Of a stretch of DNA of 64,000 nucleotides, positions 51,095 to 60,107 are shown piece after piece. Origin of the DNA: Sphingobacterium sp. N143 (GTDB lineage: Bacteria > Bacteroidota > Bacteroidia > Sphingobacteriales > Sphingobacteriaceae); the NCBI RefSeq assembly GCF_030325625.1, contig NZ_JACAIS010000012.1, forward strand, positions 62,001 through 126,000. Direction: 5' to 3'. Position numbers and translations under genes: made by a program. Positions within the stretch are counted from its first letter, which is position 1; every line of letters starts with the position of its first letter. The notes under the pieces are model-generated. The model made no database searches. It saw only the letters and a list, made by a program, of their open reading frames with translations, and was not told the DNA's origin.

Positions 51095-52399
51095 TTATAC
51101 CGTTTTGCTTTCTTCTTCAGGGACCGGTTCATCATATTTATGAAAAATCAGGCGCACCCCACTATTTTTGGTGAAGAATTTGACGGTCCAGTTGACAAAG
51201 GTGACCAATTTGTTTCTGAATCCGTAGATGGACATTAGGTGAACGAACATCCAGGTCATCCATCCAAAGAATCCATTGAAATGAATTTTGCCCATATCTA
51301 CGACAGCCTTATTGCGTCCGACAGTAGCCATCGATCCCTTATCGAAATAGCTGAATTTCTCCGTCGGCTGATTGGACATGGTTTGAAGAATATGTTTCGC
51401 CACATATGCTCCTTGTTGTTGCGCTACGGGGGCAACACCCGGTAGGCCACGAGGAAGATCATCTGTGATAAATGCGGATACATCACCAATAGCATACACG
51501 GCAGACATATCAATCACGCGGCATTGATCGTCTGTTTGAATCCGGTTGCCACGCTGGATGATTTCTTTCTTGAAACCATCCGGATACTGACCAGCAACGC
51601 CGGCACCCCAGATAACTGTTTTGGTCTCAATGCTCCTGCCATCGGCGAAAGTGATCGTGTTGCCATCATAACCCGTCACTTGCACATTCAACAGTACTTC
51701 AACACCCAGATCTTTTAAATATTTTTCAGAATCTCTGGAAGATTTTTCAGAGAGGTTTGCCAAGACTTTAGGTAATCCTTCAACCAGGTAAACTGACATC
51801 TCAGATTTTTTGAGTTCTGGATAGTCTTTCTCTAACACATTGTTCTTGATCTCGGCAATCGCACCAGAAAGCTCAACACCGGTAGGACCACCACCTACGA
51901 TGACAAAGTTCATGTTAGGTTTACGGTCTGCCGGGTTCTCTATCCGTACAGCTTCCTCCAGGTTTTGAAGAACGTAACTGCGGATGTGGAGTGCTTCTTG
52001 AATATTTTTCATCGGCAGCGCATATTTCGTAATCTGCTGGTTGCCGAAGAAATTTGTCGTGGCGCCGGTAGCAACAACTAAATAATCGTATTCAAAATCG
52101 CCAACGTCCGTCCGGACAACTTTAGCTTCATTGTCCACACTTTTTACGTCTGCAAGTCTAAAATGGAAGTTATCCTGATTTTTAAACATCTTGCGGACAG
52201 GAAAAGAGATGGAGTCCGCCGAAAGGGTACCCGTAGCAACCTGGTACATCAATGGCTGAAAAGTGTGGAAGTTATTCCTGTCCAGCAGGAGAACTTCAAC
52301 CTCTTTATTTTTAAGCTTTTTAGCAACTTCAATTCCTCCAAATCCAGCACCAATAATGATTACTCTTGGGAATTTCCTATTTGAACTATTGCTTGGCAT
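51095..52399 (-). CDS. Type II NADH dehydrogenase-like FAD oxidoreductase
   Basis: Product of 434 residues. The FAD-binding Rossmann motif is VIIGAGFGGIEVAKKL (about residue 14) and the NADH-binding one VIVGGGPTGVELSGAIAE (about 164). TVIWGAGVAGQYP and YAIGDVSAF follow. The C-terminus has hydrophobic amphipathic helices (FGWMTWMFVHLMSIYGFRNKLVTFVNW) for monotopic membrane binding, as in NDH-2. It oxidises NADH and reduces quinone without pumping protons. It is transcribed alone. Confidence 0.92.
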   Translation of the reverse strand: MPSNSSNRKFPRVIIIGAGFGGIEVAKKLKNKEVEVLLLDRNNFHTFQPLMYQVATGTLSADSISFPVRKMFKNQDNFHFRLADVKSVDNEAKVVRTDVGDFEYDYLVVATGATTNFFGNQQITKYALPMKNIQEALHIRSYVLQNLEEAVRIENPADRKPNMNFVIVGGGPTGVELSGAIAEIKNNVLEKDYPELKKSEMSVYLVEGLPKVLANLSEKSSRDSEKYLKDLGVEVLLNVQVTGYDGNTITFADGRSIETKTVIWGAGVAGQYPDGFKKEIIQRGNRIQTDDQCRVIDMSAVYAIGDVSAFITDDLPRGLPGVAPVAQQQGAYVAKHILQTMSNQPTEKFSYFDKGSMATVGRNKAVVDMGKIHFNGFFGWMTWMFVHLMSIYGFRNKLVTFVNWTVKFFTKNSGVRLIFHKYDEPVPEEESKTV

Positions 52400-52615
52400 A
52401 TTTTTAATAGTTTGTTGTAAAAATTCGGTACAATCGAATTAAGCTGCAAATATCTTAAATTTTGAACCAAAAAACTAAAAAATATTTATTTATTACATCG
52501 ATTATTTGTGAATTTTATTGTTTATGGGTCAATTTACCCCGATCAAAATGAGGTAGTGTTTTGGTTCTTAGTGTATTATGTACATTATGAAGCTGACTGA
52601 ATAATTTGAATATAG

Positions 52616-52654
52616 AGGTCTTTCATTGTGTATTTTGTACACAATGAAAGACCT
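52616..52654. terminator. Hairpin at the end of the ferredoxin gene
   Basis: Perfect 17-bp stem (52616-52632 with 52638-52654), 5-base loop. The right arm covers the first two bases of the ferredoxin stop region on the minus strand. There is no long T-run on the minus side, so it may act as an RNA 3'-end stabiliser as much as a terminator. A related sequence lies at 52571-52590. Confidence 0.6.
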
Positions 52655-52985
52655 ATTGCAAAGCCCCTTTGATCTTGATTTTCATCCCATTGTTTTGGGG
52701 CTGAAGATGTAATTGACAGGCGAGCCTGCTCTGTTCATCTGCATTTGGAAGGGTGTCCAGCATATCTAGTTCTTGATCACTTGCCGCCGTAAGCTGATCG
52801 AGCCCCGCAATAACTTCTATATGACAGGTCGCACATAAGGCCATCCCGCCACAGGTGGCTAATATTTCATAGTCAGAGGCCTTGAGGATCTCCATCAACG
52901 ATAAGTTGACATCTGTAGGTACGGTAAGTGTATTTTCCGTGCCATCACGATCTACTACGGTTACTTGAATATTATAGTCTTCCAT
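52653..52985 (-). CDS. 2Fe-2S ferredoxin (adrenodoxin type)
   Basis: Product of 110 residues. The cluster ligands are Cys45, Cys51, Cys54 (ATCGGMALCATC, C-x5-C-x2-C) and Cys90 (RLACQLHL), the vertebrate/Isc adrenodoxin-type spacing. Beta-grasp fold: VTVVDRDGTENTLTVPTDVNLSLMEIL. It carries single electrons. It lies 2 bases after the flavoreductase gene, the likely electron donor, in a MarR-controlled unit. Confidence 0.93.
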   Translation of the reverse strand: MEDYNIQVTVVDRDGTENTLTVPTDVNLSLMEILKASDYEILATCGGMALCATCHIEVIAGLDQLTAASDQELDMLDTLPNADEQSRLACQLHLQPQNNGMKIKIKGALQ

Positions 52986-52987
52986 GG

Positions 52988-53992
52988 CTAAAAAGTATTG
53001 ATACCGTTAACGGTTGTATATTTAAATGAGAGCTTTTGATCCGGATAAACGTATTTGAAAGCACTTTGGCACATCAGCGCAGCCTCATGATAGCCACAGA
53101 GGATGAGTTTGAGCTTACCTGGATAAGTATTGATGTCACCGATGGCATAAATACGTTCTATATTGGTTGAATAATCAAATGTATTGACTTCAATGGCACT
53201 TTTGTCAATATTTAATCCCCAGTCGGCAATCGGGCCAAGTTTCGGAGTCAGTCCATATAAAGGAATGAAATAATCCGCTCGGACAGCCACAGTTTCTTTT
53301 GCTTTATTGATGGTTTCAACAGCTGATAAGGTATCATTGCCATGGATATTCGTCAGATGGTGAGAGAGCAATAGGTTGATTTTACCCTGTTGTGCCAGCT
53401 GAAAGACTTTGTCGGCTGAATCCGGAGCCCCCCGGAAGGAATCGCTGCGATGGATCAATGTCACATGCTGTGCGATATCGGCCAAATGGAATGTCCAGTC
53501 TAGTGCCGAATCACCTCCTCCAGCGATAACAACGCTTTTATCATGGTATTTTGCAGGATCTTTGACTATATAATCCACGCCCTTCCCCTCAAATAGATGA
53601 AGATTAGGGATTTCGGGTTTACGGGGTTCGAAACAGCCCAGTCCACCGGCAATGACAATAACCTGTGCATGCACGGTGGTATTGTCGTTTGTGCTCAGGA
53701 TAAAGGAACCATCCGCTTGTTTTTCGATATGCTCTACACGTTCACCCAAAGTAAAGGTTGGGGCAAAAGGTCTGATCTGCTCAAGTTGATTGTCAATAAG
53801 CTCCTGTGCGGTAATACTGGGGTATCCCGGTATATCGTAAATCGGTTTGTGCGGATAGATCTCTGATAATTGACCGCCGACTTGCGGTAAAACATCAATC
53901 AGATGGCACCTCATTTTTAAAAGCCCAGCTTCGAAAACAGCAAACAGACCCACAGGTCCAGCTCCGATGATACAGATGTCGGTACTTATCAT
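52988..53992 (-). CDS. Thioredoxin reductase-like ferredoxin-NADP reductase
   Basis: Product of 334 residues. FAD motif CIIGAGPVGLFAVFEAG, NADP motif VVIAGGGDSALDWTFHLA and YAIGDINTYPGKLKLILCGYHEAALM. The CxxC disulfide of thioredoxin reductases is absent, as in the TrxR-like FNR group (YumC type). It would pass electrons from NADPH to the adjacent 2Fe-2S ferredoxin. Its start overlaps the marR stop (ATGA). Confidence 0.92.
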   Translation of the reverse strand: MISTDICIIGAGPVGLFAVFEAGLLKMRCHLIDVLPQVGGQLSEIYPHKPIYDIPGYPSITAQELIDNQLEQIRPFAPTFTLGERVEHIEKQADGSFILSTNDNTTVHAQVIVIAGGLGCFEPRKPEIPNLHLFEGKGVDYIVKDPAKYHDKSVVIAGGGDSALDWTFHLADIAQHVTLIHRSDSFRGAPDSADKVFQLAQQGKINLLLSHHLTNIHGNDTLSAVETINKAKETVAVRADYFIPLYGLTPKLGPIADWGLNIDKSAIEVNTFDYSTNIERIYAIGDINTYPGKLKLILCGYHEAALMCQSAFKYVYPDQKLSFKYTTVNGINTF

Positions 53993-54432
53993 AGTGATTG
54001 TACATTTAAGTTGTTATAAATTGTATTCAGAATCCTTGTAAAATCTTCAAAATCGCTATCGGTCAGATTTTCCCAAGCTTTCATTCGGATTTCCACCACC
54101 AAAGGGGAGAGCGATTCCACTTTAAGTTTACCTTCTTGTGTCAGGTGCAAGTATAAGCTCCGGCGGTCTGCTACGTCAGTGATACGTTCGGCTAGATTTT
54201 TTTTGAGCAGAATATCTACGATACGCGTCAAGGTGGGTTGGTCTTTTCCGCATCTTTTGGCCAATTCTTTCTGCGAAAGCTGCGCTGTTTCATATAAAGC
54301 TTTTAAGACAGTCCACTGGTCTACCGTGATGTCAAACCCCTTTTCTGCAAAGGAAGACTGGGCAAACTGCTTTACTTTCCTGGCTGTCTGGTCCAAGATA
54401 AAGGAATAGCGGTCAAATTTTTCGTTTAGCAT
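53989..54432 (-). CDS. MarR family transcriptional regulator
   Basis: Product of 147 residues from MLNEKFDRYSF. An upstream in-frame start at 54510 is rejected, because that extension would span the promoter and operator repeats. The winged HTH is TVDQWTVLKALYETAQLSQKELAKRCGKDQPTLTRIVDILLKKNLAERITDVADRRSLYLHLT. It heads the marR-FNR-ferredoxin operon and probably represses it through the repeats at 54435-54479. The ligand or oxidant it senses is not known. Confidence 0.92.
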   Translation of the reverse strand: MLNEKFDRYSFILDQTARKVKQFAQSSFAEKGFDITVDQWTVLKALYETAQLSQKELAKRCGKDQPTLTRIVDILLKKNLAERITDVADRRSLYLHLTQEGKLKVESLSPLVVEIRMKAWENLTDSDFEDFTRILNTIYNNLNVQSL

Positions 54433-54434
54433 AC

Positions 54435-54479
54435 AAATATTTAGTATGACAAATATATTTAAAATATTTAGTGTGACAA
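54435..54479 (-). promoter_or_regulatory. marR promoter with two direct-repeat operator sites
   Basis: On the minus strand TTG (54477-54479), 19 bases, TATATTTG (54450-54457): full consensus promoter. Two 18-bp direct repeats, AAATATTTAGTATGACAA (54435-54452) and AAATATTTAGTGTGACAA (54462-54479), differ at one base and start 27 bases apart. One covers the -33 element, the other the end of the -7 box and the transcription start. That is where an autorepressor would bind. Confidence 0.75.
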
Positions 54480-54495
54480 GTAATTTGAATGTAAT

Positions 54496-54526
54496 AAAAA
54501 AGGCGTCCAATCTGAACGCCTTTTTT
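54496..54526 (-). terminator. Intrinsic terminator of secDF
   Basis: 11-bp stem AAAAAAGGCGT (54496-54506) with ACGCCTTTTTT (54516-54526), 9-base loop, T-run on the minus strand. It lies 19 bases after the secDF stop. Confidence 0.85.
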
Positions 54527-54544
54527 ATTATGTTTTTAGACTTG

Positions 54545-57529
54545 TTATGGTCTTACTACTTCCGCTTTTTTAGTAGCGTTACCTTGCGCCAAATGTTTTC
54601 CTTTACGTAAGTCGTATACAGAAGGGGCGGCCAGGATAATTGAAGAATAAGTACCGACGATAACACCGATCAAGATCGCAAATGAAAATCCGCGGATTAC
54701 TTCACCTCCGAAGATGAACAGCACGGCAAGTACGAACACGATGGTCAATGATGTAATGATCGTCCTGCTCAAGGTAGAATTGATCGCATGATTGACTACT
54801 TCTCCGAGGTCCTGATTATGCGCATTCGGTTTAGAAACGAATTCCCGTAGACGGTCAAATACAACCACTGTGTCATTCACCGAGTAGGCAATTACGGTTA
54901 AGATTGCAGCAACGAAGTGCTGGTCAATATCGAGTGAGAAAGGTACAATACCATCCAATATCGAGAATAGTCCCAATAAGATAATCGCATCGTGAATGGT
55001 TGCGATGGCAGCACCTACAGAATATTCCCATTTGCGGAAACGGATCAAAATATAAGCTGCAACAATAATGATGGAGAAGATTGCTGAGCTCGTTGCTCTT
55101 GATTTGATATCCGAAGCAATGCTCGGACCAACTTTTTGAGAAGAAAGAATCTCATGTTTGTTGGAGGCATCTACTTTTGATAGTCCTTGGTTCAATTTAT
55201 CCAATACCTCTTTATCAGCTGTATCGGAAGTTTCCTCGATATGATACGTAGTTGTCACCCGAAGTTGGTTCGATGCGCCAAATACTTTTACCTCTGTTGT
55301 TTTCTGGAAGATATCATCCAGGCTTGAACGTACAGCTTCCAAATCTACAGGTTTATCATAACGAATAGTATAGGTACGTCCTCCTTGGAAATCCACACCT
55401 AAGCTGAACCCTTTTGTGAAAATAGAAGCCGCAGAAACTAACACTGCAACAACCGATATGGCATAGAATACCTTACGCTTTTGAACGAATTTGAAGTTAG
55501 CATTGTGCAAGGTATTTGCAGACCAAGGGAAAGACACTTTGATCTTGATGTCTTTTTCCAGCATCCATTCAATGATCACGCGTGTTACAAGGATTGCGGT
55601 GAACAATGAAGTGATAATACCAACCATCAATGTTGTCGCAAAACCCAAGATCGGTCCACTACCAAACAAGAATAAGATGATACCGATCAAGAATGTTGTG
55701 ATCTGCGAATCTAAGATGGAAGGCAAGGCATGCTTGTAACCATCGGCAACTGCTTGACGGATTGATTTTCCTAAACCGAGTTCCTCCCGGATACGTTCGT
55801 AAATAAGTACGTTTGCATCGACTGCGGTACCCATGGTCAATACGATACCAGCGATACCTGGAAGGGTGAGTACTGCATTAAGTGATGCTAATACCCCCAT
55901 GATAATAAATACGTTTAGTAATACGGCGATGTTGGCTACGATACCCGCAGTGTTGTAGTACGCGATCATAAAGATCATCACGACAATGATACCGATTACT
56001 GCCGAGTTAATACCGGCATCAATGGCTGCTTGTCCTAATGTAGGACCTACAATGGCTTCTTCTACAATTTTGGCCGTAGTTGGAAGGCGTCCCGCTTTCA
56101 ATACATTGGCCAAATCTTTTGTGTCTTCAACTGTAAATGAACCAGAGATAGATGAGCTACCATTAGGTATTTCACCGTTCACAGAAGGTGCTGAATAAAC
56201 CACATTGTCAAGGACAATCGCAATCGCGTCTCTATTCTGAGCTGCTTTTGCAGTGATTTTTTTCCATTCGCGGGCACCTTCACTGTTCATTTGCATACCT
56301 ACGACTGGTTGATTTTTTTCATCAAAGTTGGCCGTGGCATCGGTGATGACATCTCCAGTCAATACCGAACCATTGTCCTGACCGACTGCTTTGATGGCAT
56401 ATAATGAAAGCTGTTCTGGTGTTTTTTGTTCAGGTTTTACAGCCCATAAAAGCTTTAGGTTTCCAGGGAGAATTGATTTTACTTCTGGACGTTGCAAATA
56501 AGCATTTACTTTTGCAGTATCTTTTAAAGCAGCCATACCAACCATGGCACCAGGCATCAGGGCCATTTGTTGATTTTCACCCATATATACGGCTGGGCGC
56601 AATACCTCAAATAATGGATTTTTTTGGCCTAGATTAAGTGCGGCACTATCTTTTTGAGATTTGGCATCTTTTTGGCCTCCTGTTAGACTGGATAACAGAT
56701 CATCCGATTTTTTGCTTGTATCTGCAGTAGCCGTTGTCGTTGCCGCAGTTGTTTTTATGGTGGCAGCTAAGGTTCTGTCAATATTTTCGAGTAATGGATA
56801 GACATCTTGGTTTGTGTAGGTCTCGTAGAACTCGAGTTTCGCTGAGCCTTGCAATAAGTTACGCACACGACTTTCATCCTTTACACCAGGCAACTCGATC
56901 AAGATCCGGTTCGTTCCCTGTTGAATCTGAATGTTAGGTGATGCAACCCCAAATTTGTCAATACGCGTACGCAGTACTTTATATGAATTTTGGATGGCAT
57001 TGTCGGCTTCTTTTTGTAGGAATAATTCTACTTTGGAATCCGAATCACCTGGTTTAATTAAAGAAGCGTTGTCCTTTGTCGAAAAGAATGTGGAAAGTGG
57101 GGTGGAAGCTCCGATGGACTTGTATTCTTCCATAAATAAAGCTACGACCGTCTTTTGACTGGTTTTGCTCTTTGCGACAGCTTGCTCCAGTGCTTTGTTG
57201 AATTTTTCGTCCTTTGGATTATTCGCCAGATTGCGAATCAATTCATCCAACGAGATCTCCATGGTAACGTTCATACCACCTTTTAAATCCAATCCCAAAG
57301 CCAGTTCATTTGCTTTTGCTTCCCGATAGGTATATTTCGCAAAACCCAAATTGTATACTACTTCACCAGCCATGGAGTCCAGATAACTTTTTTCTTTAGC
57401 CAAGTCTCCTTTGGCAAAATTCTCAGCATCTCGCTCCACCTTGCGGGTCACCCAAGTAAATGACAGGGAGTATAGACACGCTAATGACACCACTATCACT
57501 AAAAGTTTAATCAGCCCTTTACCTTGCAT
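54545..57529 (-). CDS. secDF: Protein translocase SecD-SecF fusion
   Basis: Product of 994 residues. The SecD half (to about 640) has TM1, a periplasmic P1 domain (LDLKGGMNVTMEISLDEL, RIDKFGVASPNIQIQQGTNRILIELPGV) and the six-TM block with GTAVDANVLIYERIREELGLGKS. The SecF half (about 680-994) has FSLGVDFQGGRTYTIRYDKP and YSVNDTVVVFDRLREFV. The P1 domain carries a low-complexity Thr/Ala insert. It uses the proton gradient to pull exported proteins across the membrane after SecA. The fusion is usual in Bacteroidetes. A TACCTTTG -7 box is at 57621-57628. Confidence 0.96.
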   Translation of the reverse strand: MQGKGLIKLLVIVVSLACLYSLSFTWVTRKVERDAENFAKGDLAKEKSYLDSMAGEVVYNLGFAKYTYREAKANELALGLDLKGGMNVTMEISLDELIRNLANNPKDEKFNKALEQAVAKSKTSQKTVVALFMEEYKSIGASTPLSTFFSTKDNASLIKPGDSDSKVELFLQKEADNAIQNSYKVLRTRIDKFGVASPNIQIQQGTNRILIELPGVKDESRVRNLLQGSAKLEFYETYTNQDVYPLLENIDRTLAATIKTTAATTTATADTSKKSDDLLSSLTGGQKDAKSQKDSAALNLGQKNPLFEVLRPAVYMGENQQMALMPGAMVGMAALKDTAKVNAYLQRPEVKSILPGNLKLLWAVKPEQKTPEQLSLYAIKAVGQDNGSVLTGDVITDATANFDEKNQPVVGMQMNSEGAREWKKITAKAAQNRDAIAIVLDNVVYSAPSVNGEIPNGSSSISGSFTVEDTKDLANVLKAGRLPTTAKIVEEAIVGPTLGQAAIDAGINSAVIGIIVVMIFMIAYYNTAGIVANIAVLLNVFIIMGVLASLNAVLTLPGIAGIVLTMGTAVDANVLIYERIREELGLGKSIRQAVADGYKHALPSILDSQITTFLIGIILFLFGSGPILGFATTLMVGIITSLFTAILVTRVIIEWMLEKDIKIKVSFPWSANTLHNANFKFVQKRKVFYAISVVAVLVSAASIFTKGFSLGVDFQGGRTYTIRYDKPVDLEAVRSSLDDIFQKTTEVKVFGASNQLRVTTTYHIEETSDTADKEVLDKLNQGLSKVDASNKHEILSSQKVGPSIASDIKSRATSSAIFSIIIVAAYILIRFRKWEYSVGAAIATIHDAIILLGLFSILDGIVPFSLDIDQHFVAAILTVIAYSVNDTVVVFDRLREFVSKPNAHNQDLGEVVNHAINSTLSRTIITSLTIVFVLAVLFIFGGEVIRGFSFAILIGVIVGTYSSIILAAPSVYDLRKGKHLAQGNATKKAEVVRP

Positions 57530-57739
57530 CGTCTGTTATTAATTGTATTAATTTTAATGTTAAATACTGTTTATGTAATTGATAATTAGTTCTTGTTTAA
57601 TCACATTTTACCAAGAATGGCAAAGGTATAAAATTTTTGTAGAATGAAAAGCTTTATTTATGCCAATTAGGTCAAAGGCATAAAATTAGAAGAATTGCTG
57701 AAAAAAAGAAATATTTAATCGATTTATTTTACAAAAAAA

Positions 57740-57763
57740 GCCTTACTCAAATTTGAGCAAGGC
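57740..57763 (-). terminator. Terminator of the 57791 gene
   Basis: 24-base interrupted palindrome (GCCTT, mismatch, CTCAAATTTGAG, mismatch, AAGGC) followed on the minus strand by seven T. It lies 27 bases after the stop. Confidence 0.8.
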
Positions 57764-57790
57764 CTTTTCACTGTTTAGTTGTTATCTTAA

Positions 57791-58264
57791 TTATCTCAAT
57801 GTGTATTTGATACCGAATGAGAATGTAGAAGCATCAAAATCACTGTTGTGGTTCAATCTCCAGTCTGGTTTCCAGTCTGCATGGAATCCGATCGGAGCAG
57901 CAGGAATTTTAAATTCTAAACCCAATTGAGGTCTTAGACCTACAAGTGTGATGTTGTCGCCAGCGTCAACAAATGTCAATTGTGCACCCACACCAGCATA
58001 CCAGCCTAAACCATTTACACCACGGAAAGGTCTCGCATGTTGCCAGTCAGCACCAACTGCAACGACATTGTCATCAAACATTACCTGTGCTTGACCATTG
58101 TTGGCTCCGCCCATAGATTGTTTGTATTGAACCCCCCAAAGATCACCACCTGTACCGTCAAAAACAACACCGATTGCAGCACGTTGTGGAGATTGAGCTT
58201 TTGCCTCTTGTGCACCAAATGCTAATGCTGCTACAGCAGCTAATGATAGTAAAGTCTTTTTCAT
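57791..58264 (-). CDS. Small secreted or outer membrane beta-barrel protein
   Basis: Product of 157 residues with signal peptide MKKTLLSLAAVAALAFGAQEAKA before QSPQRAAIGVVF. Beta-rich body (WGVQYKQSMGG, NVVAVGADWQHARPFRG, GWYAGVGAQLTFVD, LRPQLGLEFKIPAAPIGFHADWKPDW) ending FSFGIKYTLR, an outer membrane barrel end. Plan and length match the protein at 23796, and 'APIGFHADWKPDWRL' has a counterpart in its 'TPFQISLDVKPYFDF'. Specific role unknown. Codon use is very regular, suggesting high expression. Confidence 0.75.
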   Translation of the reverse strand: MKKTLLSLAAVAALAFGAQEAKAQSPQRAAIGVVFDGTGGDLWGVQYKQSMGGANNGQAQVMFDDNVVAVGADWQHARPFRGVNGLGWYAGVGAQLTFVDAGDNITLVGLRPQLGLEFKIPAAPIGFHADWKPDWRLNHNSDFDASTFSFGIKYTLR

Positions 58265-58446
58265 AATTATCTTATCTTTAAATTTTCATTAATTAAAATT
58301 ACTTTTCGTGTTACCGAAAGCAAATAGCTTGCCAAAAAACAATAAATACAGGAGTTTCTCCTTATTTTTGCTTAATTCATAACTTTTCTAATTTGTCTAT
58401 AGATTGTAATTTGTATATTTTATTTTTTATTATTGCTTATTTTTCT

Positions 58447-58487
58447 TAAATTTGCCTGGCAAATAGAAAACCCAATACATATTTGCC
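58447..58487 (+). promoter_or_regulatory. guaB promoter with overlapping palindrome
   Basis: TAAATTTG (58447-58454) is a full -7 box. The palindrome ATTTGCC-T-GGCAAAT (58450-58464) overlaps it and the expected transcription start (about 58461). A third half-site ATTTGCC (58481-58487) stands directly before the ATG. This suits an operator. No TTG occurs at the -33 position. Confidence 0.5.
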
Positions 58488-59963
58488 ATGCAATTAGATC
58501 CACAAAAATTCGTAGCAGAAGGTCTCACTTACGATGACGTCTTATTAATTCCAGCTTATTCTGAAATTTTGCCTCGCGACGTTGATACGAGCACCTCACT
58601 GACTAAAAAAATCAAATTAAATATTCCATTGGTTTCTGCGGCAATGGATACGGTAACTGGTGCAGATTTGGCTATCGCTATCGCGCAAGCTGGCGGTATT
58701 GGTATGTTACATAAGAACATGACTATTGCAGAACAGGCAGCCGAGGTACGCAAAGTAAAGCGTTCTGAAAGTGGGATGATCCAGGACCCCGTGACACTGC
58801 TAGCAACTGCTACGGTGGGGGATGCGTTCAATATCATGAAAGAACATAAAATTGGCGGAATTCCAGTAGTAAATGAAAGAGGCCAATTGGTAGGTATCGT
58901 AACCAACCGCGATCTACGTTTCCAAAAAGATATGCGCCGTCCGATTAATGAGCTGATGACCAAAGACAATCTTGTGGTTGCACCGGAAGGTACAGATTTG
59001 GTGAAAGCAGAAGAAATTCTTCAGAATGAAAAAATAGAGAAACTTCCGGTAGTCAATAATGAGGGAATTCTAAAAGGCCTGATTACGTTTAAAGATATTC
59101 AAAAATATAAGCATTATCCAAATGCAGCGAAAGATAGCCATGGACGTCTGTTGGTCGGTGCTGCTGTAGGTGTTACACCCGATACATTAGACCGTGTTGA
59201 AGCTTTAGTAAAAGCAGGCGTGGACGTGGTGACCATTGATACGGCACATGGGCATTCCAAAGGTGTTATTGATAAATTGAAACTGGTGAAATCCAAGTTT
59301 CCTGAATTACAGGTGATTGTCGGGAATATCGCTACTGGTGCTGCGGCAAAGGCCTTGGCTGAAGCAGGCGCAGATGCGGTTAAAGTAGGTATAGGTCCAG
59401 GTTCCATCTGTACGACACGTATTATTGCAGGTGTCGGTGTTCCACAGCTTTATGCTGTATATGAAGTTGCCAAAGCGCTAAAAGGAACTGGAGTACCTTT
59501 GATCGCCGATGGTGGTATCAAACAAACAGGGGATATCGCCAAAGCCATTGCTGCAGGAGCAAGCACCATTATGGCTGGGTCTTTATTTGCCGGAGTAGAG
59601 GAAGCGCCCGGAGAGACTATTATTTACGAAGGCCGTAAATTTAAATCATACCGTGGTATGGGCTCTATCGAAGCGATGGAAAAGGGGTCTAAGGACCGTT
59701 ATTTCCAGGATGTGGAAGACGATATCAAAAAATTGGTCCCAGAAGGTATTGTTGGACGTGTTCCTTACAAAGGCACATTGGCAGAAGTCGTGTACCAGTA
59801 TATCGGGGGATTGCGTGCTTCAATGGGCTATTGCGGTGCTGCAACGATCGAAAAATTGCAGGAAGCACAATTTGTCCGGATTACAGGAGCAGGGTTGAGA
59901 GAGTCTCACCCACATAATATCTCGATCACAAAAGAAGCTCCAAACTATAATAGCAGAGGTTAA
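58488..59963 (+). CDS. guaB: IMP dehydrogenase
   Basis: Product of 491 residues. TIM barrel with YDDVLLIPAYSEILPRDVDTST at the N-terminus, a two-CBS (Bateman) insert at about 95-205 (MIQDPVTLLATATVGDAFNIM...ELMTKDNLVVAPEG), catalytic loop GPGSICTTRI with Cys308, and flap GMGSIEAMEKGSKDRYF. It oxidises IMP to XMP, the committed step to guanine nucleotides. The CBS pair normally binds ATP/GTP. It has its own terminator at 59984-60010. Confidence 0.97.
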   Translation: MQLDPQKFVAEGLTYDDVLLIPAYSEILPRDVDTSTSLTKKIKLNIPLVSAAMDTVTGADLAIAIAQAGGIGMLHKNMTIAEQAAEVRKVKRSESGMIQDPVTLLATATVGDAFNIMKEHKIGGIPVVNERGQLVGIVTNRDLRFQKDMRRPINELMTKDNLVVAPEGTDLVKAEEILQNEKIEKLPVVNNEGILKGLITFKDIQKYKHYPNAAKDSHGRLLVGAAVGVTPDTLDRVEALVKAGVDVVTIDTAHGHSKGVIDKLKLVKSKFPELQVIVGNIATGAAAKALAEAGADAVKVGIGPGSICTTRIIAGVGVPQLYAVYEVAKALKGTGVPLIADGGIKQTGDIAKAIAAGASTIMAGSLFAGVEEAPGETIIYEGRKFKSYRGMGSIEAMEKGSKDRYFQDVEDDIKKLVPEGIVGRVPYKGTLAEVVYQYIGGLRASMGYCGAATIEKLQEAQFVRITGAGLRESHPHNISITKEAPNYNSRG

Positions 59964-59983
59964 ACACAAGTGAATACAATAAT

Positions 59984-60010
59984 AATCCGACGAATTTACA
60001 TCGTCGGATT
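59984..60010 (+). terminator. Intrinsic terminator of guaB
   Basis: 10-bp stem AATCCGACGA (59984-59993) with TCGTCGGATT (60001-60010), 7-base loop, T-run follows. Confidence 0.88.
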
Positions 60011-60107
60011 TTTTTGTGCAAAAATATTGGCACGATTTCCACAGTGATCGGGAGGAAATTTGTACTTTTATACCCTATTCTGAGGTTTTAAAATTTAAGG
60101 AGTTAAT

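Noticed and set aside
54433..54510. N-terminal extension of the MarR protein
   Set aside because: It would overlap the promoter and operator repeats and is hydrophobic, unlike MarR N-termini.
57530..57614. Arrest-peptide leader (VemP/SecM-like) before secDF
   Set aside because: The leader holds no open frame longer than a few codons.
58556..59407. Long minus-strand frames opposite guaB
   Set aside because: Shadow frames of a highly conserved gene; no start context or family resemblance.
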